Of a DNA stretch of 64,000 bases, positions 19,098 to 28,496 are shown piece by piece. Made by a program: the position numbers and the translations under genes. This DNA is from Pseudomonas argentinensis. Lineage in GTDB: Bacteria > Pseudomonadota > Gammaproteobacteria > Pseudomonadales > Pseudomonadaceae. How positions within the stretch are numbered: position 1 is the stretch's first letter; each line of letters opens with the position of its first letter. The stretch covers positions 1,178,001 through 1,242,000 of the forward strand of contig NZ_CP056087.1 of assembly GCF_001839655.2 (NCBI RefSeq), written 5' to 3'. The notes beneath the pieces were generated by a model that was given only the letters and a program-made list of their open reading frames with translations, did no database searches and was not told the DNA's origin.

Positions 19098-20171
19098 TCA
19101 GTTGAGTGCATCACGGGTGAGTACGCCGGAAGCCGTCAGTGCTTCGCCCACCTGGCGCAAGGCGCGTTCGGCCTTGGCCAACGACGGTTCGCCTTCCACG
19201 CAGGCGACGATCAGCACCGGCTCGGCAGTGCCGCGCTCGGGCGTCTGGATCAGCCCCGAGTCGCAGATGCGTGCGCGTTGGGTGCCGGTCTTGTGGGCGA
19301 GGCGGGCGTCTTCCGGCAGTCCGGCGATCAGGCGCTGGGTGCCGGTCTTGACCCGGCCCATCACCTCGAGCAGGTAGGCGGTCTGCTCGTTGCCCAGCGC
19401 CTGGCCGGTGGCCAGCCGTTCGAGCAACTCGCCATAGGCCGAGAGCGTGGCGGCGTTGAGATTGCTGCGGTAATAGGCGGCGTAGGCCTCGCCTAGGCTG
19501 ATCGGTGCCAGCGCCGAGCGCGGTACGCCGAGCAGGCTGGCCAGCCGATCCAGGCGCGCGTCATCCTGGCGCGCCTGGCGCAGGCGCAGCAGGTCGCGGC
19601 CGCCCAGCTGTGTGGCGGCCGGGTGCAGTTCGGCATAGATATGCCGGCGCACGTCGCCCAGGGTGGTGATCGGCTCGAAGCCCTCGGGCACCAGTTCGCG
19701 AACCAGGCCATTCAAGGCATCCAGGCCGACCAGGCGAATCAGCCGGTCGGTGGCGGTGTTGTCGCTGTAGATGATCATCTGCTCGAGCAGGAAGCGCACG
19801 CTCAGGCGCTCGCCGGGGCCGTACTGGTTGGTGCTGCCGGCGCCGTCGACGAAGTCGTTGGCGACAAGGGCCAGGCGCGTGTCGAGCCCCCAGTCGCCCC
19901 GTTCGACACCGCGCAGCACGGCGATGGCCACCGGTACCTTGATGCCGGAGGCCATGTACCACAGGCGCTCGGCCTGCAGGGTCACCGCCAGGTTGCTGTG
20001 CAGGTCCTTGACGTACACGCCGAGCTCGCCGTTCTGCTTGGCGGCTATCGCCTGCAGACGTTCGAGCAGCGGCTCCTGCCAGTCAGGCCGCCTGGTGTCG
20101 GCCGTGGCGGTGCCTGCCAGCATTGCGCCGAGGGCGACGAGCAGGAAGCTGGCGAACAGTTGGGAGCGCAT
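19098..20171 (-). CDS. Class A beta-lactamase-fold serine hydrolase (upstream paralogue)
   Basis: 357 residues with a cleavable signal peptide (MRSQLFASFLLVALGAMLAGTATA). SxxK is S75-G-I-K78, SDN 136–138, and KTG lies in LAHKTGTQRARIC. Spacing of the motifs and shared phrases (LWYMAS/SWYLAS, DVRRHIYAELHP/DVRRELYGQLHP, GEAYAAYYRS/DEAYRRYYET) show it is a tandem paralogue of the next gene. GGAGGATT precedes the ATG. The omega-loop glutamate is not evident here either. Calling this an antibiotic-resistance gene would not be justified. Confidence 0.82.
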   Translation of the reverse strand: MRSQLFASFLLVALGAMLAGTATADTRRPDWQEPLLERLQAIAAKQNGELGVYVKDLHSNLAVTLQAERLWYMASGIKVPVAIAVLRGVERGDWGLDTRLALVANDFVDGAGSTNQYGPGERLSVRFLLEQMIIYSDNTATDRLIRLVGLDALNGLVRELVPEGFEPITTLGDVRRHIYAELHPAATQLGGRDLLRLRQARQDDARLDRLASLLGVPRSALAPISLGEAYAAYYRSNLNAATLSAYGELLERLATGQALGNEQTAYLLEVMGRVKTGTQRLIAGLPEDARLAHKTGTQRARICDSGLIQTPERGTAEPVLIVACVEGEPSLAKAERALRQVGEALTASGVLTRDALN

Positions 20172-20267
20172 GTGAATCCTCCGGGTGGCGGTACGGGCCG
20201 GTGTGGAGGATTCGAGGCATCAGTCAAGCGAGGTGTTCAGGCAGGCGGGTAACCAGACGTTGCAGCC

Positions 20268-20660
20268 TTATTTGGGTCGCCAGGCGCAATAGCCGGGACG
20301 CGGGCCGATCCTGGGGTGGTTGCGGCAGGTATCCGGGCGGCGCTCATAGATGGTGCACAGCCGGGTCTTGCGGTCCAGGTAATAGCAGTCGTTGTTGCTC
20401 ATGCGCGTCAGGGTGAAGATCCCGGACTTCTGGTTGAAGCGCTCGACCAGCCCGTCTTTCTGCAGGCGCTTGGCAATGTTGCGCGGCGGCTCGCCGCGCT
20501 CGAACTCGTCGACCACGCCGATGCGGATAAGGTCATTGAGGCGCACCTCGACCGGCAACTGACAGCAGCTGGAAATGCAGCTATGGCACATGTCGGCGGT
20601 ATAGCGCGCCCAGGTATCGAGGCGGTCTATTTCCGCGGCGGCGATCAGGTTGCTTTTCAT
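20268..20660 (-). CDS. YkgJ-family cysteine cluster protein
   Basis: 130 residues. The start is placed at MKSNLIAAAEIDRLDTWARY, with GGAG 8–10 bases upstream. Cysteines form the YkgJ pattern CHSCISSCC, then C in CYYLDRKTRLC and a final pair in TCRNHPRIGPRPGYC, predicted to bind zinc or an Fe-S cluster. Function is unproven in the family. It ends about 96 bp from the upstream serine hydrolase gene, with no clear terminator. Confidence 0.85.
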   Translation of the reverse strand: MKSNLIAAAEIDRLDTWARYTADMCHSCISSCCQLPVEVRLNDLIRIGVVDEFERGEPPRNIAKRLQKDGLVERFNQKSGIFTLTRMSNNDCYYLDRKTRLCTIYERRPDTCRNHPRIGPRPGYCAWRPK

Positions 20661-21014
20661 CTCGGAGGGTTTTCGCGTGGTTGGCGGCGCGCGATCATAG
20701 CGATGTTGCGAAAATTGTGAACAGCTATCCGCCGGCTGGCTTTCTTTGCGCCCACCGCTACGGTAACCACGAGGCAATAAAAACCTGCTGAAAATGTGAT
20801 GAATTGCAGTATTGTAGCGGCGAAAATTCTTGCCCTACCTGTCTGCACCCCTCAGTGGCTCGCGGCGCGGGTTGACTCTAGGCTGCCAGGTGCCCGGTCC
20901 TGGCCTCTTTCCTGAGCCTGTTGCAATGGATGCGTCCGCCTTGCTTGCCTCCCTCTCGCGTTGCGCTGCATCGCGTCTGGCCCTTTCTCGCCGCCAGGCG
21001 GGCAGGGTGGCAGC
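20661..21014. other. 354 bp divergent intergenic region
   Basis: This separates the YkgJ gene (leftward) from the diguanylate cyclase (rightward). It must hold promoters for both; AT-rich stretches near 20770–20830 are compatible, but I find no clear consensus elements, repeats or conserved small gene. Confidence 0.5.
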
Positions 21015-22703
21015 ATGAATTCGTGCCTGGTCAATGCCTGGCGTCTGGATTTTGCCGTACTGCTGACCGTAGTGGTCTGCGTGGGCGGCGTGCTGCTGGC
21101 CCGCTGGGTGATCAACCAGCGCGATTTCCCGGGGCGCGACACCTTCATCCTTATGCAGCTGGCGAGCATGTGGTGGATGGCCATGGCCGGCCTGGAGGTC
21201 GCCTCCGTGGCACCCGCCTGCAAGATGCTCTGGGCCACCATGTCGTGGCCGGGCATCATCAGCGTGCCGACCTTCTGGGCGGTGTTTCTCTGGCAGTACG
21301 TGAGCAGCGTGCGCAAGCCGCTGAGCCGCCGTTCGATGCTGGGCATGATCCTCGTGCCGCTGCTGATCTGGCTGATGGTGCTGAGCAACCCCTGGCACGG
21401 GCTGTTCTATGGCGCCGCCACCGGGCCGGTGTCCGACGAGCCGGGGGCGCCTATCCATTACGACCACGGCCCGTTGTTCTACGCCACGGCGGTGTACGTC
21501 TACCTGTTCATGAGCTTCAGCCTGGGCGTGGTGCTGCGCGCCGCCTTGATCAGCCATGGCGTGCACCGGCGCCATTACCTGGCGTTCGTGCTGGTCACCG
21601 CGGTGCCCTGGTCGGCCAACATCGCCTACGTCGGTTTCGGTTTCGTGGTGTTCGGCGTCGACCCGACGCCGTTCAGTTTCGTCTTTACCCTGGCAGCCTT
21701 TTCCTGGCTGATCCTCGGGGTGCGGTTGTTCGACATGGTGCCGGTCGCCCGCCACCTGCTACTCGAGGCGCTGCCCGATCCGGTGATGGTGATCGATACC
21801 CAGTGGCGGGTGATCGAGGCCAACCAGGCAGCCCTCAAGCTCGGCGGGCTCGAGCGTGACTGGCAGGGGCGCAGGCTGCAGGACTGGCCGGGCTTCGGCA
21901 GCGACCTGCAGGCGCAGCTGGTCGAGCAGGGTGAGCTGCGCGAGCCGCTGCTGATCCAGAGCGAGGCGGATCACTACTTCGAAGTACGCATGCGGCCCAT
22001 CGAGCGCTTGACCCGCCACGGCATTCTGGTGCTGGGCCAACTGCTCTACCTGCGCGACGTCACCCAGCGGCAGCGCGCCAAGCTCAAGCTCGCCGAGGCG
22101 CTGGCGCTGAGCGAGGAGCGCCTGCGCACCATCAGCAGCCTGCACGAGCAGCTGCGCGAACAGGCCCTCTGCGACCCCTTGACCGGACTCTACAACCGCC
22201 GCTACCTGGACGAACTGTTCGGCCGCGAGCTGGCTCGGGCCCGGCGCGAGAGAACGCCGCTGGCCCTGGCGCTGATCGACCTCGACCACTTCAAGCGGCT
22301 CAACGACGAGTACGGGCACCTGGATGGCGACGACGTGCTCAGGAACGTGGCCCAGTATCTGCTGGTGAACTTGCGCAGTTCCGATACGGTCTTTCGTATC
22401 GGCGGCGAAGAGTTCCTGCTCATTCTCCCCGGTGCCGATGCCCGTGAAGCGACCAAACGCCTCGAGGCCATCTGCCAGGGACTGGCGCAAAAACCCATCG
22501 AAACCCGCAGTGGCCTGCGCCACGTGACCCTCTCGGCCGGCCTGGCGTTGTGGCCCGAGCAGGGCAAGGCGCTCGACGAGCTGTTGCAGGCTGCCGATGC
22601 CGCCTTGTACGAAGCCAAACGTCGCGGACGTAACCGCGTGTGCAGCCTGCTGCCGCGCGTTGCCCCAAAGGCGGCTGAGGCACCCGTTCCTGGAAAGGGT
22701 TAA
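21015..22703 (+). CDS. Membrane diguanylate cyclase (7TM-PAS-GGDEF)
   Basis: 562 residues. The N-terminal ~225 residues contain about seven hydrophobic segments of the type found at the N-terminus of some histidine kinases. A PAS-like segment follows (about 230–340, [21 protein letters not shown]), then a short coiled coil and a GGDEF domain. The active site is [15 protein letters not shown]. An RSSD inhibitory site lies five residues before it, so product feedback by c-di-GMP is expected. There is no EAL domain. The start [13 protein letters not shown] was chosen because the membrane module begins there. Confidence 0.92.
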   Translation: MNSCLVNAWRLDFAVLLTVVVCVGGVLLARWVINQRDFPGRDTFILMQLASMWWMAMAGLEVASVAPACKMLWATMSWPGIISVPTFWAVFLWQYVSSVRKPLSRRSMLGMILVPLLIWLMVLSNPWHGLFYGAATGPVSDEPGAPIHYDHGPLFYATAVYVYLFMSFSLGVVLRAALISHGVHRRHYLAFVLVTAVPWSANIAYVGFGFVVFGVDPTPFSFVFTLAAFSWLILGVRLFDMVPVARHLLLEALPDPVMVIDTQWRVIEANQAALKLGGLERDWQGRRLQDWPGFGSDLQAQLVEQGELREPLLIQSEADHYFEVRMRPIERLTRHGILVLGQLLYLRDVTQRQRAKLKLAEALALSEERLRTISSLHEQLREQALCDPLTGLYNRRYLDELFGRELARARRERTPLALALIDLDHFKRLNDEYGHLDGDDVLRNVAQYLLVNLRSSDTVFRIGGEEFLLILPGADAREATKRLEAICQGLAQKPIETRSGLRHVTLSAGLALWPEQGKALDELLQAADAALYEAKRRGRNRVCSLLPRVAPKAAEAPVPGKG

Positions 22704-22738
22704 ACTCCTTTCGATTACCTTCCTTCCCGGAGTCCTTC

Positions 22739-23749
22739 ATGTCCCGCGTTACCCTGAGTCGTTACCTCATCGAGCAGACCCGTAGTCAAAACACCCCGGC
22801 CGATCTGCGCTTCCTGATCGAAGTGGTGGCGCGTGCATGCAAGGAAATCAGCCATGCCGTTTCCAAGGGCGCCCTGGGCGGCGTGCTGGGCAGCATGGGC
22901 ACCGAAAACGTGCAGGGCGAAGTGCAGAAGAAGCTCGACGTGATTTCCAACGACATCCTGCTCGAAGCCAACGAGTGGGGCGGTCACCTGGCCGGCATGG
23001 CCTCCGAGGAAATGGACAACGCCTACCAGATCCCCGGCAAGTACCCCAAGGGTGCCTACCTGCTGGTGTTCGACCCGCTGGACGGCTCCTCGAACATCGA
23101 CGTCAACGTCTCGGTCGGCACCATCTTCTCGGTGCTGCGCTGCCCCAGCGAATACCTGAGCCAGAACGAAAGCCTCAATGAAAAGGCCTTCCAGCAGCCG
23201 GGTACCCAGCAGGTCGCCGCCGGCTACGCCATCTACGGCCCGCAGACCATGCTGATCCTGACCCTGGGCAACGGCGTCAAGGGCTTCACCCTGGACCGCG
23301 AACTGGGCAGTTTCGTGCTCACCCACGACAACATCAGCGTGCCGCAAAGCACCGCCGAATTCGCCATCAACATGTCCAACCAGCGCCATTGGGAAGCCCC
23401 GGTCAAGCGCTACGTGGACGAGCTGCTGGCTGGCAAGGAAGGCCCGCTGGGCAAGAACTACAACATGCGCTGGATCGCCTCGATGGTCGCCGACGTGCAC
23501 CGCATCCTGACCCGCGGTGGCCTGTTCATGTACCCGCGTGACAGCCGTGAGCCGGACAAGGCCGGCAAGCTGCGCCTGATGTACGAGGCCAACCCGATGT
23601 CGTTCATCATCGAGCAGGCCGGTGGCGCCGCCACCGACGGCGTGCAGCGCATCCTCGACATCCAGCCCGACTCCCTGCACCAGCGCGTGCCGGTGTTTCT
23701 GGGTTCCAAGGAAGAAGTCGAGCGCGTCACCGGCTACCATAAGGCCTGA
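22739..23749 (+). CDS. fbp: Fructose-1,6-bisphosphatase, class I
   Basis: 336 residues; hydrolyses fructose-1,6-bisphosphate to fructose-6-phosphate in gluconeogenesis. The metal-binding motif [12 protein letters not shown] and the C-terminal [17 protein letters not shown] segment are diagnostic. CGGAGT upstream supports the ATG. The length is normal. It is followed after 3 bp by the DUF924 gene, probably in one transcript. Confidence 0.98.
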   Translation: MSRVTLSRYLIEQTRSQNTPADLRFLIEVVARACKEISHAVSKGALGGVLGSMGTENVQGEVQKKLDVISNDILLEANEWGGHLAGMASEEMDNAYQIPGKYPKGAYLLVFDPLDGSSNIDVNVSVGTIFSVLRCPSEYLSQNESLNEKAFQQPGTQQVAAGYAIYGPQTMLILTLGNGVKGFTLDRELGSFVLTHDNISVPQSTAEFAINMSNQRHWEAPVKRYVDELLAGKEGPLGKNYNMRWIASMVADVHRILTRGGLFMYPRDSREPDKAGKLRLMYEANPMSFIIEQAGGAATDGVQRILDIQPDSLHQRVPVFLGSKEEVERVTGYHKA

Positions 23750-23752
23750 CCC

Positions 23753-24352
23753 ATGGCGCCCTGGCAGCCGTTGCTCGACTGGTGGTTCGGCCCCGCGGGC
23801 ACGGCCGTGCAGAGCGCTGCCGAGAAGCAGCGGCTGTGGTTCGGCAAGCGTGACGAGCAGGATGCCGAAGCCAGCAATCGCTTTGGCGTGTTGGTCGAGC
23901 AGGCGTTGGCTGGCGAGCTGCAGGGCTGGTCGGCAGACCCGCGTGGCTGGCTGGCCCATGTGCTGTTGCTCGACCAACTGCCGCGCATGATCCACCGCGA
24001 CACACCGCTGGCTTTTGCCGGTGATGCTCGCGCTCGCGAACTGGCGGAAGAAGGCATCATCCAGGGTTGGGATCGGGCGCTGTCGCCCCTGCAGCGGGTG
24101 TTCATCTACCTGGTGCTCGAGCATGCCGAGGATCCCCATCGGCAGACCCGCGCCGTGCAGCTATTCGGCGAACTCGCCGAAGGGGCTGGCGATGCCGAGC
24201 GCGAGCTGTTCGCCGGCTTTCTCGACTACGCCCTGCGGCACCAGCAGGTCATCCAGCGCTTCGGGCGCTTCCCCCATCGCAACGAGGTTCTCGGGCGCGC
24301 CAGCAGCGCGGACGAGTTGCGCTTTCTCGCGGAACCGGGCTCGCGCTTCTGA
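23753..24352 (+). CDS. DUF924 family protein
   Basis: 199 residues, an all-helical TPR-like protein. Family hallmarks are LDWWFG near the N-terminus, LLLDQLPRMIHRDTPLAFAGD in the middle and RFGRFPHRNEVLGR near the C-terminus. No enzymatic function is established. Probably translated with fbp (3 bp gap). Confidence 0.9.
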   Translation: MAPWQPLLDWWFGPAGTAVQSAAEKQRLWFGKRDEQDAEASNRFGVLVEQALAGELQGWSADPRGWLAHVLLLDQLPRMIHRDTPLAFAGDARARELAEEGIIQGWDRALSPLQRVFIYLVLEHAEDPHRQTRAVQLFGELAEGAGDAERELFAGFLDYALRHQQVIQRFGRFPHRNEVLGRASSADELRFLAEPGSRF

Positions 24353-24395
24353 CGTCGAACCGGCATCCGGCACTCACAGACCACGGAGATATCCC

Positions 24396-24650
24396 ATGCG
24401 CCTGCGCTTTCTCGCGCTGCTGGCGGGCTGCGTCATGCTGGCCGCCTGCGGCAAGGTCAACCAGGAAAACTATGCCAAGCTCTATTCGGGGATGAACAAG
24501 GCCGAGGTGGAGGCTCTGCTGGGCAAACCGAGCGAATGCTCCGGCGCGCTGGGCATGTCCAGCTGCACCTGGGGCGATCAGGTGACTTTCATCAGTGTCC
24601 AGTACGCCGGTGACAAGGTGATCATGTTTTCTGCAAAAGGATTGAAGTGA
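24396..24650 (+). CDS. Small BamE/SmpA-like lipoprotein
   Basis: 84 residues. The lipobox LAAC places the acylated cysteine at residue 18. The mature part (NYAKLYSGMNKAEVEALLGKP) resembles the first repeat of the SmpA/OmlA fold, also seen in DUF3862 proteins. ACGGAG precedes the ATG; the open frame extends upstream but overlaps the DUF924 gene. It overlaps the next lipoprotein by one base. Its role is unknown. Confidence 0.8.
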   Translation: MRLRFLALLAGCVMLAACGKVNQENYAKLYSGMNKAEVEALLGKPSECSGALGMSSCTWGDQVTFISVQYAGDKVIMFSAKGLK

Positions 24651-25213
24651 TGAACAAACGTACCCTGGGTGTGATGGCGCTGGGCGCCTCGCTGCTGGTC
24701 GGCTGCGCCAATTCCGGCACCGGCGAGGCGCCGCCGAAGACCGTCGAATCCGTCGACCTCGAGCGCTATCAGGGCACCTGGTACGAGGTGGCGCGCCTGC
24801 CGATGTTCTTCCAGCGCAACTGCGTGGAGTCCGAAGCCCACTACGGCTTGCAGGACGACGGCAGCGTATCGGTCACCAACCGCTGCCGCGAGGCCGATGG
24901 CCAGTGGTCCCAGGTCCAGGGGCGCGCCGTGCCCCAGGTCGAAGGCAAGACCGACAAGCTGTGGGTGACCTTCGACAATTGGTTCAGCCGCCTGCTGCCC
25001 GGCGTGAGCAAGGGCGAGTACTGGGTGCTGGACCTGGACGACGACTACCAGACCGCCCTGGTCGGCCATCCGAACCGCACGTACCTGTGGCTGTTGTCGC
25101 GTACCCCGACGATTTCCAACGAGGTGCGCGATGAGCTGCTGTCCGTGGCCCGTGCCCAGGGGTATGACACCCGCGAGCTGATCTGGCGCGACGGCGCCAA
25201 GCCGGCGCAGTGA
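24650..25213 (+). CDS. Lipocalin-family outer-membrane lipoprotein (Blc-like)
   Basis: 187 residues. Lipobox LLVGC puts the lipidated cysteine at 19. The lipocalin signature LERYQGTWYEVARLPMFFQ is followed by NRCREADGQW and the closing strand YLWLLSRTPTI, as in bacterial Blc, which binds fatty acids or lysophospholipids at the envelope. The ATG at 24650 overlaps the previous stop (TGATG); a GTG codon directly before it is a less likely start. A strong hairpin follows. Confidence 0.92.
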   Translation: MNKRTLGVMALGASLLVGCANSGTGEAPPKTVESVDLERYQGTWYEVARLPMFFQRNCVESEAHYGLQDDGSVSVTNRCREADGQWSQVQGRAVPQVEGKTDKLWVTFDNWFSRLLPGVSKGEYWVLDLDDDYQTALVGHPNRTYLWLLSRTPTISNEVRDELLSVARAQGYDTRELIWRDGAKPAQ

Positions 25214-25219
25214 AATCCG

Positions 25220-25256
25220 CTCGGTAGTCTGGGGCGTTCTCCCCCAGGCTACCGAG
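25220..25256. terminator. Bidirectional terminator hairpin
   Basis: CTCGGTAGTCTGGGG pairs with CCCCCAGGCTACCGAG around a CGTTCT loop; the right flank is TCTCTTCTTCTCTC. It lies between convergent genes and probably serves both. Confidence 0.75.
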
Positions 25257-25268
25257 TCTCTTCTTCTC

Positions 25269-25703
25269 TCATTGCCAATCCAGCCGTGCGAGTTTCCACT
25301 CGCCGTCGTCCTGCCACCATTCCAGCTTCACGGCGTAATGCCGGGCGCTGTCGGGGATCAGCCCTTCGGCACCGGTCAGGCCCACCTGCGCATCCGTATA
25401 GCCCTTGTCGCGGTAGGTCGCATCCACGCGGCTGTCCTTGCTCAGGGCCAGTACCTTGACGGTGTTGTGACGCAGGAACAGCAGCGTCATGGTGCGCTTG
25501 GCCCAGTCCCGATCATTGGCCTGCTGGGCACGAAACTCCTTGTGCAGCTGGTCGAGCACTGCCGCGGTCCTCTTCGCTTCGAGGTTGTCCTGCAGTTGCT
25601 GTACGGCGGCTTCCAGCCTGGCCTGTGGATCGTCTTTGGCGCCGCAGCCACTCAGCAACAAGCCGAGCAGCAACAGTGCTGCTGCAAATTTCCGTATCGA
25701 CAT
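25269..25703 (-). CDS. Small lipoprotein of unknown function
   Basis: 144 residues. Lipobox LLSGC gives an acylated cysteine at 20. The N-terminal mature part is helical (ARLEAAVQQLQDNLEAKRT); the C-terminal part (HYAVKLEWWQDDGEWKLARLDWQ) resembles an NTF2-like fold end. I chose the ATG at 25703 because AAAGGA lies 9 bases upstream; an ATG at 25721 has none. Function is unknown. Divergent from pip. Confidence 0.75.
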   Translation of the reverse strand: MSIRKFAAALLLLGLLLSGCGAKDDPQARLEAAVQQLQDNLEAKRTAAVLDQLHKEFRAQQANDRDWAKRTMTLLFLRHNTVKVLALSKDSRVDATYRDKGYTDAQVGLTGAEGLIPDSARHYAVKLEWWQDDGEWKLARLDWQ

Positions 25704-25802
25704 GCCGAATTTCCTTTTCATGGTTATGATGCCCGAACGAGCGCAGTAGCCCGCGACGCGCGAGCGGCCCGAGCCTATCTCAATCTTCCTCAGGAGGGCA
25801 CC

Positions 25803-26774
25803 ATGCAGACGCTGTATCCGGAGATCAAACCGTACGCCCGTCATGAGCTGGCGGTAGACGCCCCGCACGTGCTCTACGTCGATGAGAGCGGCTCGGCGGA
25901 TGGTCTGCCGGTGCTGTTCGTGCATGGCGGCCCCGGGGGCGGGTGCGACGCGGCCAGCCGCCGCTACTTCGACCCGACCCTGTACCGCATCGTCACCTTC
26001 GACCAGCGCGGCTGCGGCCGCTCCACGCCCCACGCCAGCCTGGAGAACAACACCACCTGGGATCTGGTCGCCGACATGGAGCGTATCCGCGAGCACCTGG
26101 GTATCGACAGGTGGGTGCTGTTCGGCGGCTCCTGGGGCTCGACCCTGTCGCTGGCCTACGCCCAGGCCCACCCGGATCGCGTACAGGCGCTGATCCTGCG
26201 TGGCATCTTCCTGTGCCGCCCCCAGGAGTTCAAATGGTTCTACCAGGAGGGCGCCAGCCGCCTGTTCCCCGATTACTGGCAGGATTACCTCGCGCCCATC
26301 CCGGCCGAAGAGCAGGGCGATCTGATGCAGGCCTTCTACAAGCGCCTGACCGGCGCCGACCAGATCGCCCAGATGCACGCCGCCAAGGCCTGGTCGTGCT
26401 GGGAAGGGCGTACCGCCACCCTGCGGCCCAACCCGCAGGTGGTCGAGCGTTTCGCCGAGAGCCTGCGCGCGCTGTCGATCGCCCGTATCGAGTGCCATTA
26501 CTTCGTCAACGATGCCTTTCTGGAGCCCAACCAGCTGCTGCGCGACATGCCGAAGATCGCCCACCTGCCGGGCATCATCGTGCATGGCCGCTACGACGCC
26601 ATCTGCCCGCTGGACAACGCCTGGGCACTGCATCAGGCATGGCCCAACAGCGAGCTGCAGATCATCCGCGAGGCAGGCCATTCGGCCGCCGAGCCAGGTA
26701 TCGCCGACGCCCTGGTGCGCGCCGCCGACGAGATCGCTCACCGCCTGCTCGACCTGGCGCCGGACGAAGCATGA
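25803..26774 (+). CDS. pip: Proline iminopeptidase
   Basis: 323 residues, an alpha/beta hydrolase releasing N-terminal proline from peptides (family S33). The oxyanion motif HGGPGGGCD is followed by the nucleophile elbow GGSWGS and the catalytic His in [10 protein letters not shown]; the Asp lies in [14 protein letters not shown] precedes the ATG. Its stop overlaps the dtd start (ATGA), so the two are coupled. Confidence 0.96.
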   Translation: MQTLYPEIKPYARHELAVDAPHVLYVDESGSADGLPVLFVHGGPGGGCDAASRRYFDPTLYRIVTFDQRGCGRSTPHASLENNTTWDLVADMERIREHLGIDRWVLFGGSWGSTLSLAYAQAHPDRVQALILRGIFLCRPQEFKWFYQEGASRLFPDYWQDYLAPIPAEEQGDLMQAFYKRLTGADQIAQMHAAKAWSCWEGRTATLRPNPQVVERFAESLRALSIARIECHYFVNDAFLEPNQLLRDMPKIAHLPGIIVHGRYDAICPLDNAWALHQAWPNSELQIIREAGHSAAEPGIADALVRAADEIAHRLLDLAPDEA

Positions 26775-27208
26775 AGGCGCTGCTGCAACGGGTTTCCAGC
26801 GCCCGCGTGGATGCCGCCGGCGAGACCGTCGGCGCCATCGACCAGGGCCTGCTGGTGCTGGTCGGCGTCGAGCCTCAGGACACTGAAGCCAGCTGCGCCA
26901 AGGTGCTGCACAAGCTGCTCAACTACCGGGTGTTCAGCGACGCGGCGGGCAAGATGAACCTGTCGCTCAAGGACATCGGTGGCGGCCTGTTGCTGGTTTC
27001 CCAGTTCACCCTGGCCGCCGATACCCGCAGCGGCCTGCGTCCTGGTTTCTCCACCGCCGCGCCACCCGCCCTGGGCGAAGCGCTGTTCGACCATCTGCTC
27101 GAGCAGGCACGGGCGCAACACTCCCAGGTGGCCAGCGGGCGTTTCGGTGCCGACATGCAGGTGCACCTGGTCAATGACGGCCCGGTGACCTTCCTGCTGG
27201 AAACCTGA
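26771..27208 (+). CDS. dtd: D-aminoacyl-tRNA deacylase
   Basis: 145 residues; removes D-amino acids from mischarged tRNA. Active-site motifs [17 protein letters not shown] and the Gly-cisPro-containing NDGPVTF are both present. It starts within the pip stop codon. The length is normal for bacterial Dtd. Confidence 0.97.
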   Translation: MKALLQRVSSARVDAAGETVGAIDQGLLVLVGVEPQDTEASCAKVLHKLLNYRVFSDAAGKMNLSLKDIGGGLLLVSQFTLAADTRSGLRPGFSTAAPPALGEALFDHLLEQARAQHSQVASGRFGADMQVHLVNDGPVTFLLET

Positions 27209-27222
27209 TCGAGGCCGCTCAC

Positions 27223-27238
27223 TGGCCTGCTTCTTGCT
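27223..27238 (+). promoter_or_regulatory. Possible sigma-54 promoter before the amino-acid ABC operon
   Basis: TGGCCTG-CTTC-TTGCT keeps the GG-N10-GC spacing and the TTGCT -12 element, but has C instead of A after TGGC. It would give a leader of about 160 nt. Treat as a candidate only. Confidence 0.35.
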
Positions 27239-27349
27239 TCCCGAGTCGCGGCGTGTGCTGCCTTTGTCGCTGATCCGGCGCGTATCTCTCGCCATCGGTG
27301 GCGATCACGGTTAGCATGCCGCGCCGCCTTTATCGAAGGGCCAGCCGTC

Positions 27350-27366
27350 TGCACCGTACGGGTGCA
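27350..27366 (+). promoter_or_regulatory. NtrC-like palindrome before the amino-acid ABC operon
   Basis: TGCACC-GTACG-GGTGCA is a perfect match to TGCACY-N5-GGTGCA, 45 bp before the substrate-binding-protein ATG. A CATAAT about 17 bp downstream could be a -10 element, putting the palindrome over the -35. It could instead be an operator for another regulator or a REP-like palindrome. Confidence 0.5.
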
Positions 27367-27410
27367 TGAGCCTGGGCCGGCCCCATAATCGTTTGCCTTC
27401 AGGAGCAAGA

Positions 27411-28202
27411 ATGAAAAAGCTTGTCGCCTCACTGCTGTTATCCGTCTGCGCCTTCACCAGCCTCGCCCAGGCTGGCGTCATCGACGACGCGGTCAAGCGC
27501 GGGACCCTGCGCGTGGGCATGGACCCGACCTACATGCCCTTCGAGATGACCAACAAGCGCGGCGAGATCATCGGCTTCGAAGTCGACCTGCTCAAGGCGA
27601 TGACCAAGGCGATGGGCGTCAAGCTGGAGCTGGTGTCCACCTCCTACGATGGCATCATCCCGGCCCTGCTGACCGACAAGTTCGACATGATCGGCTCGGG
27701 CATGACCCTGACCCAGGAGCGCAACCTGCGCATCAACTTCTCCGAGCCCTTCATCGTGGTTGGCCAGACCCTGCTGATCCGCAAGGAGCTGGCCGACAAG
27801 GTCAAGAGCTACAAGGATCTGAACAGCGCCGACTACCGCATCACCTCGAAGATCGGCACCACCGGCGAGATGGTCGCCAAGAAGCTGATCGCCCAAGCCA
27901 AGTACAGCGGCTTCGACAACGAGCAGGAAGCGGTGATGGACGTGGTCAACGGCAAGGCCGATGCCTTCATCTACGACGCGCCGTACAACGTCGTGGCGGT
28001 GAACAAGGCCGGTGCCGGCAAGCTGGTGTTCCTCGACGAGCCGTTCACCTTCGAGCCCCTGGCGTTCGGCCTGAAGAAGGGCGACCACGACAGCCTCAAC
28101 TGGATCAACAACTGGCTGCACCAGATCCGCGAAGACGGTACCTACGATCGGATCCACGCCAAGTGGTTCAAGAGCACTAACTGGCTGAAAGAAATGGAGT
28201 AA
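27411..28202 (+). CDS. Amino-acid ABC transporter, periplasmic binding protein (glutamine type)
   Basis: 263 residues. The signal peptide MKKLVASLLLSVCAFTSLAQA is followed by the family 3 binding-protein fold: GTLRVGMDPTYMPFEM, GFEVDLLKAMTKAMG and DMIGSGMTLTQERN. The sequence is most like the glutamine/polar amino-acid group. AGGAG precedes the ATG. The permease follows after 294 bp containing a dispersed repeat, which is a longer gap than usual inside such an operon. Confidence 0.93.
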   Translation: MKKLVASLLLSVCAFTSLAQAGVIDDAVKRGTLRVGMDPTYMPFEMTNKRGEIIGFEVDLLKAMTKAMGVKLELVSTSYDGIIPALLTDKFDMIGSGMTLTQERNLRINFSEPFIVVGQTLLIRKELADKVKSYKDLNSADYRITSKIGTTGEMVAKKLIAQAKYSGFDNEQEAVMDVVNGKADAFIYDAPYNVVAVNKAGAGKLVFLDEPFTFEPLAFGLKKGDHDSLNWINNWLHQIREDGTYDRIHAKWFKSTNWLKEME

Positions 28203-28219
28203 GCGGAACCTGCCCACGA

Positions 28220-28390
28220 TCTGCTGCGCGTCGGTCTTGCTGCGTTGAAAACAGGCTCGGAAAGCCGCTTGCGGCTAACGCACTTCAGTGCGGCTCCGAA
28301 TGGAGCGAGCGAAGCGAGTAATGCTCATGTACACCAGTACAGTCGCCCGCGACTCCGACCGTTCCTCGCCTATTTTCGCCTTGCATGACT
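28220..28390. repeat. Diverged relative of the MITE-like repeat, with an inner insertion
   Basis: GCGTTGAAAACAGGCTCGG at the left and CGCCTATTTTCGCCTTGC at the right match the core of the 13176–13323 element, as does AATGCTCATGTAC in the middle. Between them is extra sequence containing AGCCGCTTGCGGCT and GAGCGAGCGAAGCGAG. The terminal inverted repeats are not recognisable. Confidence 0.6.
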
Positions 28391-28496
28391 CTAGCTCGCG
28401 AGCTCGTGAAACAGGTTCCCGCTTCATCTGGCTACACCCGGCGCGCGGCTAGTCCGCGCGCCGTCATGTTGGCAACTCAACGGGTAGACACTCACC

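Noticed and set aside
18029..20171. Annotation as beta-lactam resistance genes
   Set aside because: The fold motifs are present but the deacylation glutamate is not evident and many periplasmic serine hydrolases share the motifs.
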